Positions 16,962-26,359 of a stretch of DNA of 64,000 bases are shown here, piece after piece. The stretch comes from an uncultured Neokomagataea sp. (GTDB taxonomy: Bacteria; Pseudomonadota; Alphaproteobacteria; Acetobacterales; Acetobacteraceae): the NCBI RefSeq assembly GCF_946476835.1, contig NZ_CAMKWA010000002.1, forward strand, positions 204,231-268,230, given 5' to 3'. Both the position numbers and the translations under genes were made by a program. The stretch's first letter is position 1. Every line of letters begins with the position of its first letter. A model generated the notes under the pieces. That model had not been told where the DNA came from, ran no database searches, and was given only the letters and a program-made list of their open reading frames with translations.

Positions 16962-19904
16962 ATGTCCACGCCCGTCTCCCATACTCCCCCCGCTCATCTC
17001 TCACCGTTCGATGCCCCTGCCCTCATCGCACGGCGTGGCCATTCTTCATTGCTCACCCCAGATGGAGAACTCCTCTCCCTCACCGTTACCGAGACGCGCG
17101 CCCACCTCCTCAGTCTCTCACCACCACTGCTCATCCACGGCCCTAGCGCCATGCGCGCCCTCGGCCTCCCCCCCCACGCACAGCCCGTCCCGTGGTTTGA
17201 CCTGCTTGAATTATTTCTATTCGTGCACCCCGCACGCACCGTCGCCCCAACACCACGCGGCATGGCCCTAGCGTTAAAGATTGAGCCCCCCGCCACCATT
17301 GGGGCCGACTTCTTACCGCGCCTGTGCGAAATCTTACTCGACCAACTCCACGCAAAAGCCCAAACACAAGAAGGCCACACATTACGCGCCCTCCTTGCCC
17401 CCCTCACACGCTCAGGCTGGGTCTGGAGCCATGAAGTCAGCCATGTTCTGGGCGCCGCCAATCATGCTTCCGGCAACCCTCATGACGCGATTCGTATTTG
17501 GCGCCGCCTCCCCAAATGGGAAGATGAAGCCCAACGCCCTCCACCAAGCGCACACCCTGTTGATCCTCTCGCCGCGCGTGAACGCCTCCGCGATATCTTA
17601 GGCACTCACGCCGAAATCCGGCCCGGACAAGCCGATTTTTCCTCCGTTGCCACCGCCGCCTTTGAACCCCGTGAGGCTGTTGGCACACCTAATGTCGTAC
17701 TTGCTGAAGCAGGAACAGGCACCGGAAAAACCCTCGGCTATATTGCCCCTGCCAGCCTCTGGGCCGAACGAAATGACGGCGCTGTCTGGCTCAGCACTTA
17801 TACCCGGCACCTTCAAAAGCAGTTGGAAAAAGAACTCCACCGCCTCTACCCGGACAAAGCCACACGCCGAAACAAAGTCGTGGTGCGTAAAGGGCGCGAA
17901 AACTACCTCTGCCTACTGAATATGGAGGATATGCTCAACGCCACCACCGCACGTGCTGCCTCTTCCCCCGATGGTGGTAAAAACCTTCTTCCCCTTGCCC
18001 TCATCGCCCGTTGGGCTGAAGCCAGCCAAGACGGAGACCTCATGGGCGGAGACCTACCCGGATGGTTCGGGGAAGTCTTCGGGCAAGGCATCCTGCACAG
18101 CATCGCAGACCGGCGCGGTGAGTGCATCCATGCCTCCTGCCCGCATTACCAAACCTGCTTTGTCGAGCATGGCATTCGCCGCGCAAAACACGCAGACCTC
18201 GTTGTCGCCAATCACGCCCTTATCATGGCACAGGCCTCATGGAACGCCGCCACCCCCGAAGGCATCCCCGATGAAGACAATACGCCATCACGTTATGTCT
18301 TCGACGAAGGGCATCACGTTCCAGATGCCGCTGATAGTGCGTTTTCAACCGTGCTTTGCGGCCTTGAAGCCGCCGAACTCCGCCGCTGGCTCCTCGGCGC
18401 TGAAGGCAGCCGCTCCCGCGCGCGGGGATTACTGCGCCGTATTGAAGATTTATTAGAACGCGTCCCCACCCTTGATGGCCCCGTGCACGCTGTTCTCGCG
18501 GCCGCACACGCCCTGCCCGCACCAGGCTGGAGCGAACGCCTCAACCCTTCCAGCGCAAACGAGCCTGCCGCTGATCCCGAACAAGATGATCTTCTCAGCG
18601 GCATCCTACCCGCCACCCCGCATGAGAATAATCCATCTGAAGCGTTCCTCCGCGCCCTCAACGCACAACTCCGCAACCGCCGCCAAACACAAGAACGCGT
18701 CAATACCCCTTACCCGCCCTCAGAATGTGACCTGTTCCCCGCAGAACCCGGCATTCTCGACACCGCTCAAACCCTCTCCGCCGCGCTACACACCCTCAAA
18801 CGCCCACTCCAACATCTCAGCAATCAACTCGCCGCCCAACTCGATGATGACCCTGAAATGGATTCCGGCACGCGCCAACGCATTGAAGCGATGATCCGCA
18901 GCCTCTACCGCCGCGCCACACTGCGCGTCAGCGGATGGATCGGCATGCTCGATGCCGTCTGCCACCCACCAGAACCCAACACACACGCCCCCCAATATGT
19001 GGACTTCATCCGCACCGAACCCTTGCCGCGCAACCGCTCCGGCGGCGGCACACATGATGTCGGGCTACACAGGCATTGGTTAGACCCGACCATTCCTTTT
19101 GCCTCAGCCATACAAACAGCCGCACACGGTCTGCTCCTCACCTCCGCAACACTCCGCGATCAAAGCGGCACGGCCTTTGATCAAAACGGCACACGTGACT
19201 GGCAAGCAGCAGAGCTGCGCCTTGGGGCCACGCATTTCATCAAGCCCCCCATTCGTGCCTCCGTGCTCAGCCCGTTTGATTACGCGAACCAAACCCGCGC
19301 CTATGTCGTGACAGATGTCTCAACCGAACCCGCATCTCTCGCATGGGCTTTCCAAGCCCTGTTCGAAGCCTCAGGCGGCGGCGCGCTTGGTCTTTTCACC
19401 GCGATTAAACGCCTGCGTGATGTCCACCAGCGCATTCATGAACGCCTCGAAGAGCAAGGAATCCCACTCTACGCACAACATGTAGATGCGATGGATAACG
19501 CCACATTGGTGGATATTTTCCGCACGGAAATCCATTCCTGCCTGCTCGGTACCGATGCCATGCGCGATGGTGTGGATGTTCCCGGTGAAGCACTTCGCAT
19601 GGTCGTATTCGAGAAAACCCCGTGGCCTCGCCCCGATATTCTCCACCGCGAACGCCGCCGTGTTTTGGCCGATGGCCACCCTAGTGATTACGATGACCGC
19701 CTCACCCGCATGAAACTCCGCCAAGCCTTCGGTCGCTTAATACGACATGGCACAGATCGCGGCGTCTTCGTGATCTTAGATCGACGCATGCCATCACGCC
19801 TTTTAACGGCTTTTCCCGCAGGTGTGACCGTGCATCGCCTGAGCCTTGCCGATACATTGACTGATATTCAGACATTTTTCAGCCCGTCGCCCAACGCTTC
19901 TTAA
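16962..19904 (+). CDS. DinG-type ATP-dependent helicase with iron-sulfur domain
   Basis: 980 residues from ATG 16962; the frame is open far upstream, into the antisense of lysK, and is not credible there. Walker A EAGTGTGKT lies near residue 248, DEGH (Walker B, a DEAH variant) near 447, and the final motif FGRLIRHGTDRGVF near the end. Between the first two are four Cys, one in NYLCLL and three in CIHASCPHYQTC, in the spacing expected for the [4Fe-4S] domain of XPD/DinG helicases. Such enzymes unwind DNA 5' to 3', including R-loops and D-loops. A 250-residue N-terminal extension before Walker A has no function I recognise. The next gene follows after 17 nt. Confidence 0.88.
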   Translation: MSTPVSHTPPAHLSPFDAPALIARRGHSSLLTPDGELLSLTVTETRAHLLSLSPPLLIHGPSAMRALGLPPHAQPVPWFDLLELFLFVHPARTVAPTPRGMALALKIEPPATIGADFLPRLCEILLDQLHAKAQTQEGHTLRALLAPLTRSGWVWSHEVSHVLGAANHASGNPHDAIRIWRRLPKWEDEAQRPPPSAHPVDPLAARERLRDILGTHAEIRPGQADFSSVATAAFEPREAVGTPNVVLAEAGTGTGKTLGYIAPASLWAERNDGAVWLSTYTRHLQKQLEKELHRLYPDKATRRNKVVVRKGRENYLCLLNMEDMLNATTARAASSPDGGKNLLPLALIARWAEASQDGDLMGGDLPGWFGEVFGQGILHSIADRRGECIHASCPHYQTCFVEHGIRRAKHADLVVANHALIMAQASWNAATPEGIPDEDNTPSRYVFDEGHHVPDAADSAFSTVLCGLEAAELRRWLLGAEGSRSRARGLLRRIEDLLERVPTLDGPVHAVLAAAHALPAPGWSERLNPSSANEPAADPEQDDLLSGILPATPHENNPSEAFLRALNAQLRNRRQTQERVNTPYPPSECDLFPAEPGILDTAQTLSAALHTLKRPLQHLSNQLAAQLDDDPEMDSGTRQRIEAMIRSLYRRATLRVSGWIGMLDAVCHPPEPNTHAPQYVDFIRTEPLPRNRSGGGTHDVGLHRHWLDPTIPFASAIQTAAHGLLLTSATLRDQSGTAFDQNGTRDWQAAELRLGATHFIKPPIRASVLSPFDYANQTRAYVVTDVSTEPASLAWAFQALFEASGGGALGLFTAIKRLRDVHQRIHERLEEQGIPLYAQHVDAMDNATLVDIFRTEIHSCLLGTDAMRDGVDVPGEALRMVVFEKTPWPRPDILHRERRRVLADGHPSDYDDRLTRMKLRQAFGRLIRHGTDRGVFVILDRRMPSRLLTAFPAGVTVHRLSLADTLTDIQTFFSPSPNAS

Positions 19905-19921
19905 CGCAGGACACAACACCA

Positions 19922-22252
19922 ATGCCGCTCCCTCGACAATACACCCTCTTCCCTCGGCGCGTATTACCGTTGTGCCTTTTCGTCATCATCACGCTCTGCG
20001 CATCCATTTCCAACTTGAAGGCAGCCTCAAACCTTACCATTGTCGGGCAAGACTGGCGCAATATCTCAACGTCCATCCTTCATGACCTGGATGACGGCGC
20101 ACATGACCTGCAAAGTATCAATAACAGCCTCAACCAAACCAGCGCCAACCCCGACAACACCACCTTAGATACGCTGATCCACCAAGCGCAAACCACACAA
20201 CAAACCATGCGCGGCACGATTGACCAGCTTCAATCCTTTGATGACATTACCCAGTCCTATCTCAAGATCCTCGGCCCTAAAGCCGCAGACCATGAAGACA
20301 GCGCGATCACATCCCAGCGCGCCGCCCTCCTCAACAACGCCCAAGCCGTGCAAACATCCCTAATGCGCGCCAAGCTGTACGCACTCCAAGCCCAACAGCT
20401 CATCGCCACACTGAACGCGCGCCGTATGCGCCTACACCATGCCACCTTGTGGGAGCCTGTTCCATCTCCCCTCAACCCCCATTTTTGGGCGAACCTCGCA
20501 TCTGAAAATGCTGAAAATCACGGCTCTTTCCATAAAGGCGGTACATTAGAATATTGGGGAACACTGCTTGGCAGCCTTCTCGCTACATTTATCATCACCC
20601 CGCTCATTATCCCCGCCATCCTGCGTATTGCTTTACGCAAACCAGCCATCTCAGAAGACGAAGAAACCCCAACGATTGGAACATCCCTCCGTGGTGGCAT
20701 TTTCGTAACCTTCCTCGGTGGTCTCATCGGCGCTATCGTAGCAGGCCTCCTCTGGGCCATAATTATTGCCCTGCTGCCAAGTGGCCCCGCACTAGATGGT
20801 AATATCTTCGCTCTGACACTTGCACAGACATTACCTTTCTGCGGCTTTATTATCGGCACAGGCCACGCCCTCACCGGGCGTCATAGCCCACTCGCGCAAC
20901 ACCACCCGGACCTCGCCTCACTCCTACGCAAGGTCGATGGTGCACTCGCCGTCGCAATCATAACGCTCAACATCCTGCGCACAGCCCTTGAACAAGATGT
21001 CTTTGGGCCAACACTACTCATTGTCCTCGAAATTCTGTTTGTATTGAGCGTCAACATCACCGCGATCCTGATCTTCCGTAAACTCCGCTCAATCGAGGGC
21101 ACAAACAGCTTCGCACCATCCTTACTCGGCCTTATGGTGCTCACCTTTATCCTCAGCAGTGCGGCCATTCTTCTGCGCCATACACCAACCGCATTTTTCC
21201 TCATCGGCTGGCTGCTCACACTTGGCACTGCCCTCCTCACCACCGGACTACTCGCTCTCTTCTGGCGACATGCGCTCGAGCAACTGTTAGACCCAGAAGG
21301 CCGCATTGGCCGACATCTCAGCGGGCTTGGCTTACCAGAACGACGCCTCCAGCAACTCACCGTTCTCCTCTCCGGGCTCGGCAATCTTTTTCTCTTTTTT
21401 GTCCTCGTCTCCACCGCACAAACCAGCGGCAGCGCAAACCCCGGCGATGTCGGTGAACGCCTGCGCCTCCTCTTTGTCGGCAATACGATTGGCGGGGTGC
21501 ATGTCTCCCTCGGCACAATCCTCACCATCATCCTCATTTTCTTCGCGGCCTCTTACCTGATCCAGCAAGTCCGCCAATGGATCCGAGATCGCTTCCTTCC
21601 CACAACACGCCTCGATATCGGCGCACGCAACTCAATCACCTCCATTTTTACCTATTGCTCATGGATTTTAGTGGGGCTGTTTGAACTCAGCCTAGCCGGC
21701 CTGTCTGTCCAAAACCTAACATGGGTGGTCAGCGCCCTCTCAGTCGGTATCGGTTTTGGCCTTCAATCCATCGTCCAAAACTTCGTCTCCGGCATTATTC
21801 TGCTCGCAGAGCGCCCGGTACGCATTGGTGACGTGGTTGAGATTTCCGGCAATCGTGGCGATGTCAAACGCATCAGCATTCGTGCCACAGAACTCAACCT
21901 CAGCGACGGCTCAACGGTGATCGTTCCGAACTCACAATTCATCACGTCCAGCGTGAAAAACGCCACTTTCTCCGGCGCCACCAGCGCCTTGTCCATGACC
22001 TTCAACGTCCCAACATCCTGTGACCTTGATGCCGTGCGCGCAAAACTCATCGAGATTGCTGCTGAGCGTGACGAAGTCTTGGCAGACCCCGCCCCAACGG
22101 TCCGCATCAATGCGTTGGGCGATGCCGCCGTCACCATGGTCATGACCGTCCGCCTCAGCACCCCTAAAGATGCCAGCAAGGTTCAAGATGCCGTGCTGTT
22201 CGGTATCTTCCGCCGCTTCCGTGAGGAATATGTTAAACTGACAACGGTCTAA
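19922..22252 (+). CDS. MscS-family mechanosensitive channel with large periplasmic/N-terminal region
   Basis: 776 residues. An N-terminal signal sequence is followed by a soluble region rich in Asn and Gln that looks alpha-helical (a DUF3772-like periplasmic part), several transmembrane helices, and the conserved MscS core at the C-terminus: VGIGFGLQSIVQNFVSG, LLAERPVRIGDVVEI and IVPNSQFI. The last helix before GFGLQ lines the pore in E. coli MscS. It releases solutes during osmotic down-shock. Overall layout resembles the larger MscK/YbdG-type members. A hairpin starts four bases after the stop. Confidence 0.9.
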   Translation: MPLPRQYTLFPRRVLPLCLFVIITLCASISNLKAASNLTIVGQDWRNISTSILHDLDDGAHDLQSINNSLNQTSANPDNTTLDTLIHQAQTTQQTMRGTIDQLQSFDDITQSYLKILGPKAADHEDSAITSQRAALLNNAQAVQTSLMRAKLYALQAQQLIATLNARRMRLHHATLWEPVPSPLNPHFWANLASENAENHGSFHKGGTLEYWGTLLGSLLATFIITPLIIPAILRIALRKPAISEDEETPTIGTSLRGGIFVTFLGGLIGAIVAGLLWAIIIALLPSGPALDGNIFALTLAQTLPFCGFIIGTGHALTGRHSPLAQHHPDLASLLRKVDGALAVAIITLNILRTALEQDVFGPTLLIVLEILFVLSVNITAILIFRKLRSIEGTNSFAPSLLGLMVLTFILSSAAILLRHTPTAFFLIGWLLTLGTALLTTGLLALFWRHALEQLLDPEGRIGRHLSGLGLPERRLQQLTVLLSGLGNLFLFFVLVSTAQTSGSANPGDVGERLRLLFVGNTIGGVHVSLGTILTIILIFFAASYLIQQVRQWIRDRFLPTTRLDIGARNSITSIFTYCSWILVGLFELSLAGLSVQNLTWVVSALSVGIGFGLQSIVQNFVSGIILLAERPVRIGDVVEISGNRGDVKRISIRATELNLSDGSTVIVPNSQFITSSVKNATFSGATSALSMTFNVPTSCDLDAVRAKLIEIAAERDEVLADPAPTVRINALGDAAVTMVMTVRLSTPKDASKVQDAVLFGIFRRFREEYVKLTTV

Positions 22253-22256
22253 GAAT

Positions 22257-22286
22257 GTTTTATTGCTGTTTAAACAGCAATAAAAC
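22257..22286. terminator. Perfect 30-nt palindrome after the MscS gene
   Basis: Arms of 15 bp meet at GTTTAAAC with no loop base; outer ends are GTTTTATT and AATAAAAC. It sits 5 nt after the stop codon of the channel gene. It may act as a terminator in either direction because the stem ends in A/T runs, or as a binding site for a dimeric protein. Confidence 0.6.
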
Positions 22287-22296
22287 TATGAGAAAC

Positions 22297-22334
22297 TACA
22301 ATGAGAGGCTCTTTTAAACACGCTTCTCATTGTA
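22297..22334. terminator. Second hairpin between convergent mscS-family and araC-family genes
   Basis: Arms TACAATGAGA (22297-22306) and TCTCATTGTA (22325-22334) continue inward by three more pairs, giving a 13-bp stem and a 12-nt loop. No long T-run follows. Probably part of a bidirectional termination region. Confidence 0.5.
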
Positions 22335-22424
22335 AATGACCGTCCAAAAACATCACAATCACAGAGCTCCAACCACGTTTTTCTACACTTGATTTATCGA
22401 AGCGCCTCATTAGCTATCAAATTT

Positions 22425-23231
22425 TTATAGACTTTGATGTCGAAAGCGCCCCGGACGCACTCCAGTCAAAGCCGTAAAAGCTTTTGCAAATGCACTGAGC
22501 GATGCATATCCCACTTCAACCGACACATCGGTCACTCGCCCTCCTTCGGCAAGGAGGGTTGCCGCATGAAATAATCTCGCTTGGGTAATCCACTCCTGCC
22601 AAGTCATTCCAGTCTCTTTTATGAAATAACGGCGGAAACTACGTTCTGACATACCCGCATGCGCCAGCGCGCATGACTGGCTGGTTTGCCCCAGATCGTT
22701 CAGCGCTCCATCCATGGCCCTCTGAAGCGCAGGGTGCATCGCCCGTGGTAAAATAAAAGGACACCTTGCGGTATTTTCTATCTGCTCCTTACAAAGGAGG
22801 ACAAATGTCTGAAAAAAACTTTGTACCACAATGCTACTGTCACTGGCGCCATCAGACAAATGTAATGCGTGCAAAAACATCTCACGCAACAACGACGTTA
22901 CTACAAATGTTCTGATCTCTGAATACACACCCGGAAATTCTATCGGGTTAAAGAAAAGGGAAATACCATCTAAATTGCGGATCATTGTTCGGTGGCGCGT
23001 ATGGGGTGGAATCCATATTGCATGGCCAGCAGGCAGAAGGTGCCGCCCTTCTGGACCTTCCACTTGAGTAGTACCTTTTCTAGCATACGTTATCTGGTGG
23101 TAAGGGTGTGTATGCCAATCATAGAAAATAGCTTCTGTTGACTTCTTAATTGCAAAACTATTCGCCTGCACACGATCCAAACCATTCTCTGCCAAAACAG
23201 TTTGCGTTTCCGCAACAGTCAGGATTTTCAT
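22425..23231 (-). CDS. AraC-family transcriptional regulator with cupin N-terminus
   Basis: 268 residues. The N-terminal half is an AraC-type cupin (YDWHTHPYHQITYARKGTTQVEG, then LPAGHAIWIPPHTRH). The C-terminal half has the two helix-turn-helix units (SERSFRRYFIKETGM and VSVEVGYASLSAFAKAFTALTGVRPG). The gene diverges from a methyltransferase gene with about 90 bp between them, and that gap holds an inverted repeat, which suggests control of the neighbour and perhaps of itself. The cupin probably senses a small molecule, which cannot be named. Confidence 0.88.
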   Translation of the reverse strand: MKILTVAETQTVLAENGLDRVQANSFAIKKSTEAIFYDWHTHPYHQITYARKGTTQVEGPEGRHLLPAGHAIWIPPHTRHRTMIRNLDGISLFFNPIEFPGVYSEIRTFVVTSLLREMFLHALHLSDGASDSSIVVQSFFQTFVLLCKEQIENTARCPFILPRAMHPALQRAMDGALNDLGQTSQSCALAHAGMSERSFRRYFIKETGMTWQEWITQARLFHAATLLAEGGRVTDVSVEVGYASLSAFAKAFTALTGVRPGRFRHQSL

Positions 23232-23251
23232 TTGGCCGGTATCCGTTGTTT

Positions 23252-23279
23252 TATGACCGAAAATCGTCAGACGGTCATA
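23252..23279. promoter_or_regulatory. Inverted repeat between araC-family and methyltransferase genes
   Basis: TATGACCG (23252-23259) and CGGTCATA (23272-23279) form perfect 8-bp arms separated by 12 bases, so the half-site centres are 20 bp apart, about two helical turns. This is a plausible operator for the divergent AraC-family protein. No experimental support. Confidence 0.45.
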
Positions 23280-23320
23280 TCACTTTTCCATATACCTAAA
23301 CGGTACAGAAAGGAATGAAG

Positions 23321-24097
23321 ATGCCTGCCTCTTACACACCACATGACCAAAAAATTATCGACCAATTTACACGTTGGGCAAAGCCATTTGCAGAACTACC
23401 CATCCACGCGGAGGCGGACAGTCTTCGTGAAGTAATAACAGCCTGTAACATAACAGAAGCTTCAACCGTTCTGGACGTTGCCTGTGGACCGGGCATTGTG
23501 GCCTGTGCGCTCGCGCAAGAAGGAGCATGTGTCACCGGCATTGACTTGACCCCCCGCATGATTGCCCAAGCGCATGATCGTGCGGTCAAAAACAATGTAA
23601 CCGTCAATTTTCAGGTCGGAGACGCTCGCAGTCTACCGTTCAAAGACTCCTCTTTTGATCGGGTTGTAACACGTTACAGCTTTCATCATATGGAAAACCC
23701 TCGTGAGGTTCTGGCAGAAATGATACGTGTCTGCCGCCCCAATGGACGCCTTATTGTTATTGATGCAACGCCTGCACCCGCAGCACAGCAAGGATACGAT
23801 CAGGCCGAAAAACTACGTGATGCATCCCACACAAGTGCCCTGACCCTTACACAATTACTATCACTCGGAAATGATGCAGGATTATCTCATATCTTAACCA
23901 ATCAATATCGCCTTGAATCCCGGCTAGAGGATCAAGTCGCCCCGGAAGACTGGAGCGCTTTAAAGGCAATATTTTTAGAAGATATTCGCTGTGGTCTAGA
24001 CCGCCTTGGTATGGGCGCGTGGCAAGCAGAAGACGGAATCCGTTTTCATTTTCCAATCTCAATTGTTTCGTGGTCAAAACCATCCAACATGTATTAA
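23321..24097 (+). CDS. Class I SAM-dependent methyltransferase
   Basis: 258 residues from ATG 23321, which has AGGA at the right distance; an ATG two codons earlier sits on the ribosome site. Motif I of the SAM fold is VLDVACGPG (about residue 50), then GIDLTPRMIAQA (motif with the acidic ribose ligand), VGDARSLPF and the post-motif RPNGRLIVID. This is the UbiE/Coq5-like subgroup, which methylates small molecules, but the substrate is open: ubiE itself would be expected elsewhere. Base composition is lower in GC than the flanks. Likely under control of the divergent AraC-type gene. Confidence 0.85.
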   Translation: MPASYTPHDQKIIDQFTRWAKPFAELPIHAEADSLREVITACNITEASTVLDVACGPGIVACALAQEGACVTGIDLTPRMIAQAHDRAVKNNVTVNFQVGDARSLPFKDSSFDRVVTRYSFHHMENPREVLAEMIRVCRPNGRLIVIDATPAPAAQQGYDQAEKLRDASHTSALTLTQLLSLGNDAGLSHILTNQYRLESRLEDQVAPEDWSALKAIFLEDIRCGLDRLGMGAWQAEDGIRFHFPISIVSWSKPSNMY

Positions 24098-24135
24098 GAT
24101 ACAATACTCATCTTTATTTTCTAATTATAATGAGA

Positions 24136-24183
24136 CTGACTGCTATCTTATTCCGAGTATTTTTTCAGAAAGATAACAGTCAG
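24136..24183. terminator. Hairpin between methyltransferase and glycosyltransferase genes
   Basis: CTGACTGCTATCTT (24136-24149) pairs with AAGATAACAGTCAG (24170-24183) with one mismatch. It lies between two convergent genes and probably ends both transcripts. Confidence 0.55.
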
Positions 24184-24231
24184 CTCGTTAAGGGCGTTTC
24201 GTTATGAGCGCAAATTCACTCTCAACATCAC

Positions 24232-25272
24232 TCAAAAAAACGGATGCAGCGCGTTTTCAAACAAATCCGTGCAGGCTTCCCACGTGAAGCGCTCGGCATG
24301 TTTCCGGCATTCTGCCCGATCAGCCTTCAGCGCCGCCAAACACGCAGCCTTCAGGTCAGGCCCAACAGAACCAATACGCCCATCCGTCCCGGCAAGAATA
24401 TCGCGTGGCCCCGTCACATCATATGCGGCGCACGGCGTGCCACTGGCCAATGCCTCCAACAACACAAGGCCAAACGTATCCGTCACACTTGGGAACACGA
24501 AAACGTCTCCCCCGGCATAAGCTGCGGACAGTTCACCCTCGTCCAAACGGCCCGTAAAAAAAGCCTGAGGAAATTTCTGCTCCAAAGCCGGGCGCTGTGG
24601 CCCATCACCTACAACCACTTTCGTTCCAGGAAGGTCGAGCGACAAAAACGCCTCAATATTCTTTTCAACTGCAACGCGCCCAACATAAATAAAAATCGGC
24701 CCCGGCACTCCAAGGCGTGCTTGCCAGTCACAACGTGGCTCCGGCGCGAAACGCTCCAAATTAACCCCACGCGTCCATGGGCTTAAACGCGTAAAGCCAC
24801 GGCCTTCCAGATCTTTCCGCAAGCTTGCCGTGGCAACCAACGTCGCCGAGGCCGCATTATGAAAATGCCGTAGCAAACGATAAGACAGGTTCAGACCAAA
24901 CTTAATCCGCGCCTGCACATATTCCGGGAAACGTGTGTGATAGGACGTCGTAAACGGCACACCCTTCTTACGCGCCCAACGCCAAGCGGCCCAGCCAATG
25001 GGGCCTTCTGTAACGATGTGCAAAACCTCAGGGCGAAACTCCCGCATAATCTGCGCGAACTTCCCACCCGGCCGCGTCGCCAAGCGAATTTCTGGATAGG
25101 TCGGGCACGGCACCGTGTGGAACTGATCTGGCCCCACAACACGCACCTCATGGCCGCGCTTGCGCAGTTCTTCTACCACGATGGACATTGTCCGCACAAC
25201 GCCATTGACCTGAGGGTGCCACGCATCCGTAGCAATCAAAATACGTCGTAAAACGCGAGGTGTCTCTGTCAC
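24232..25272 (-). CDS. GT4-family glycosyltransferase
   Basis: 346 residues with the GT-B fold of family 4. The N-terminal half has TDAWHPQVNGVVRT and TSYHTRFPEYV; the C-terminal half has YVGRVAVEKN and the nucleotide-sugar site FPSVTDTFGLVLLEALASGTP (the E-x7-E motif). Relatives transfer mannose, glucose or glucuronate to lipids such as diacylglycerol. The GTG start overlaps the stop of the upstream phosphatase-like gene (GTGA), so the two are co-translated and probably act on one pathway of envelope glycolipid. Substrate is inference. Confidence 0.85.
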   Translation of the reverse strand: MTETPRVLRRILIATDAWHPQVNGVVRTMSIVVEELRKRGHEVRVVGPDQFHTVPCPTYPEIRLATRPGGKFAQIMREFRPEVLHIVTEGPIGWAAWRWARKKGVPFTTSYHTRFPEYVQARIKFGLNLSYRLLRHFHNAASATLVATASLRKDLEGRGFTRLSPWTRGVNLERFAPEPRCDWQARLGVPGPIFIYVGRVAVEKNIEAFLSLDLPGTKVVVGDGPQRPALEQKFPQAFFTGRLDEGELSAAYAGGDVFVFPSVTDTFGLVLLEALASGTPCAAYDVTGPRDILAGTDGRIGSVGPDLKAACLAALKADRAECRKHAERFTWEACTDLFENALHPFF

Positions 25273-26177
25273 GCTGTTTGCTTTGCTTCAATCGTGGTCT
25301 CAGATGCCATACCCTGCTGCATCATCTGCGCTAGTACAGGCTTCAAATCATCCCCAAGCGCACCAGCAGGCTTGTTGATTTCAGAGAGAGTGGTTTTCCA
25401 TGCCTCATGCATCCGCGCGGTCCAGTCCACGAGTTCAAACTGGCCATCCCATTTTTCCACCAGAGCCGTGCAGCTTTCGACCCAATCCCCTGTGTTCATA
25501 TAGGTCACACCGCCAATATCGCGGATTTCAGCCGTATGAATATGCCCACAAATCACACCATCTGCGCCAATCTGCTTCGCTTCACGCGCCAGAGCCATCT
25601 CAAAACGATCAATCGCTTTAACCGCACTTTTCACGCGCTTTTTGGCCCATGCAGAGAACGAGCGATACGGCAAACCTAACTTACGACGCGCGACGTTAAT
25701 CCAACGATTAAGGAAAAGCGCCGCCGTATAGGCATGATCACCCAACACAGCCAAGAGCGGATAACAGCGGACGATGCTATCAAACTCATCGCCATGAATA
25801 ACCAAATATTTACGCCCATCCGCAGCAACATGCTCAGCCTTTGGCACCAAGCGGATAGACGCAATTTTCAATTCCATCGAAAGCCAGTTGCGCAGCATTT
25901 CGTCATGGTTACCGGGGATGTAAATAACTTCCGTGCCATTGCGCGCCAACCGCAGAATAAGACGCAAGAATTCATCATGCGCTTCATCCCAATACCACGC
26001 CCGCCGAAGTCTCCACCCGTCAATAATATCACCAACAAGGTAGAGGCGTTCACACGTAATAGTACGCAAGAAATCAGTCGTCAGAGCAACACGACTTCCT
26101 CGTGTACCCATATGAATGTCCGAAATAAAAACCGATCGGTAAGACGTCGGCTCGGAACTTTCCACTGTGAAACGCAT
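25269..26177 (-). CDS. Calcineurin-type metallophosphoesterase, LpxH-like
   Basis: 302 residues with the two-metal phosphoesterase motifs in order: SDIHMG (residue 20), GDIIDGW (about 50), GNHDE (about 90), the His in VIHGDEFD, and GHIHTA (about 210). It is annotated across Alphaproteobacteria as UDP-2,3-diacylglucosamine pyrophosphatase-like, but it is longer than E. coli LpxH and its pairing with a GT4 glycosyltransferase suggests a different lipid or nucleotide-sugar substrate. It sits first in a two-gene unit, with a 4-nt overlap to the glycosyltransferase. Confidence 0.8.
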   Translation of the reverse strand: MRFTVESSEPTSYRSVFISDIHMGTRGSRVALTTDFLRTITCERLYLVGDIIDGWRLRRAWYWDEAHDEFLRLILRLARNGTEVIYIPGNHDEMLRNWLSMELKIASIRLVPKAEHVAADGRKYLVIHGDEFDSIVRCYPLLAVLGDHAYTAALFLNRWINVARRKLGLPYRSFSAWAKKRVKSAVKAIDRFEMALAREAKQIGADGVICGHIHTAEIRDIGGVTYMNTGDWVESCTALVEKWDGQFELVDWTARMHEAWKTTLSEINKPAGALGDDLKPVLAQMMQQGMASETTIEAKQTA

Positions 26178-26359
26178 GGGACCCGCCCCCTCGCTATTAC
26201 AGTCCTAGGACGTATTCTGTCTTAAACGATTCCTCCTCTGTGCCACGTGACAGTTTCATGATTTCGCTTCCGTGCCGATAGTCAGAACCCCAAGAATAGC
26301 GTTCAAATCATTCCATAGAGGCTTAACCTTATTATGCGGTTTCGACAGGAGACGGCACC

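Noticed and set aside
20518..21537. Minus-strand frames of 118 and 218 codons inside the MscS-family gene
   Set aside because: Arg/Pro/Ser-rich antisense shadows of a well-supported gene.
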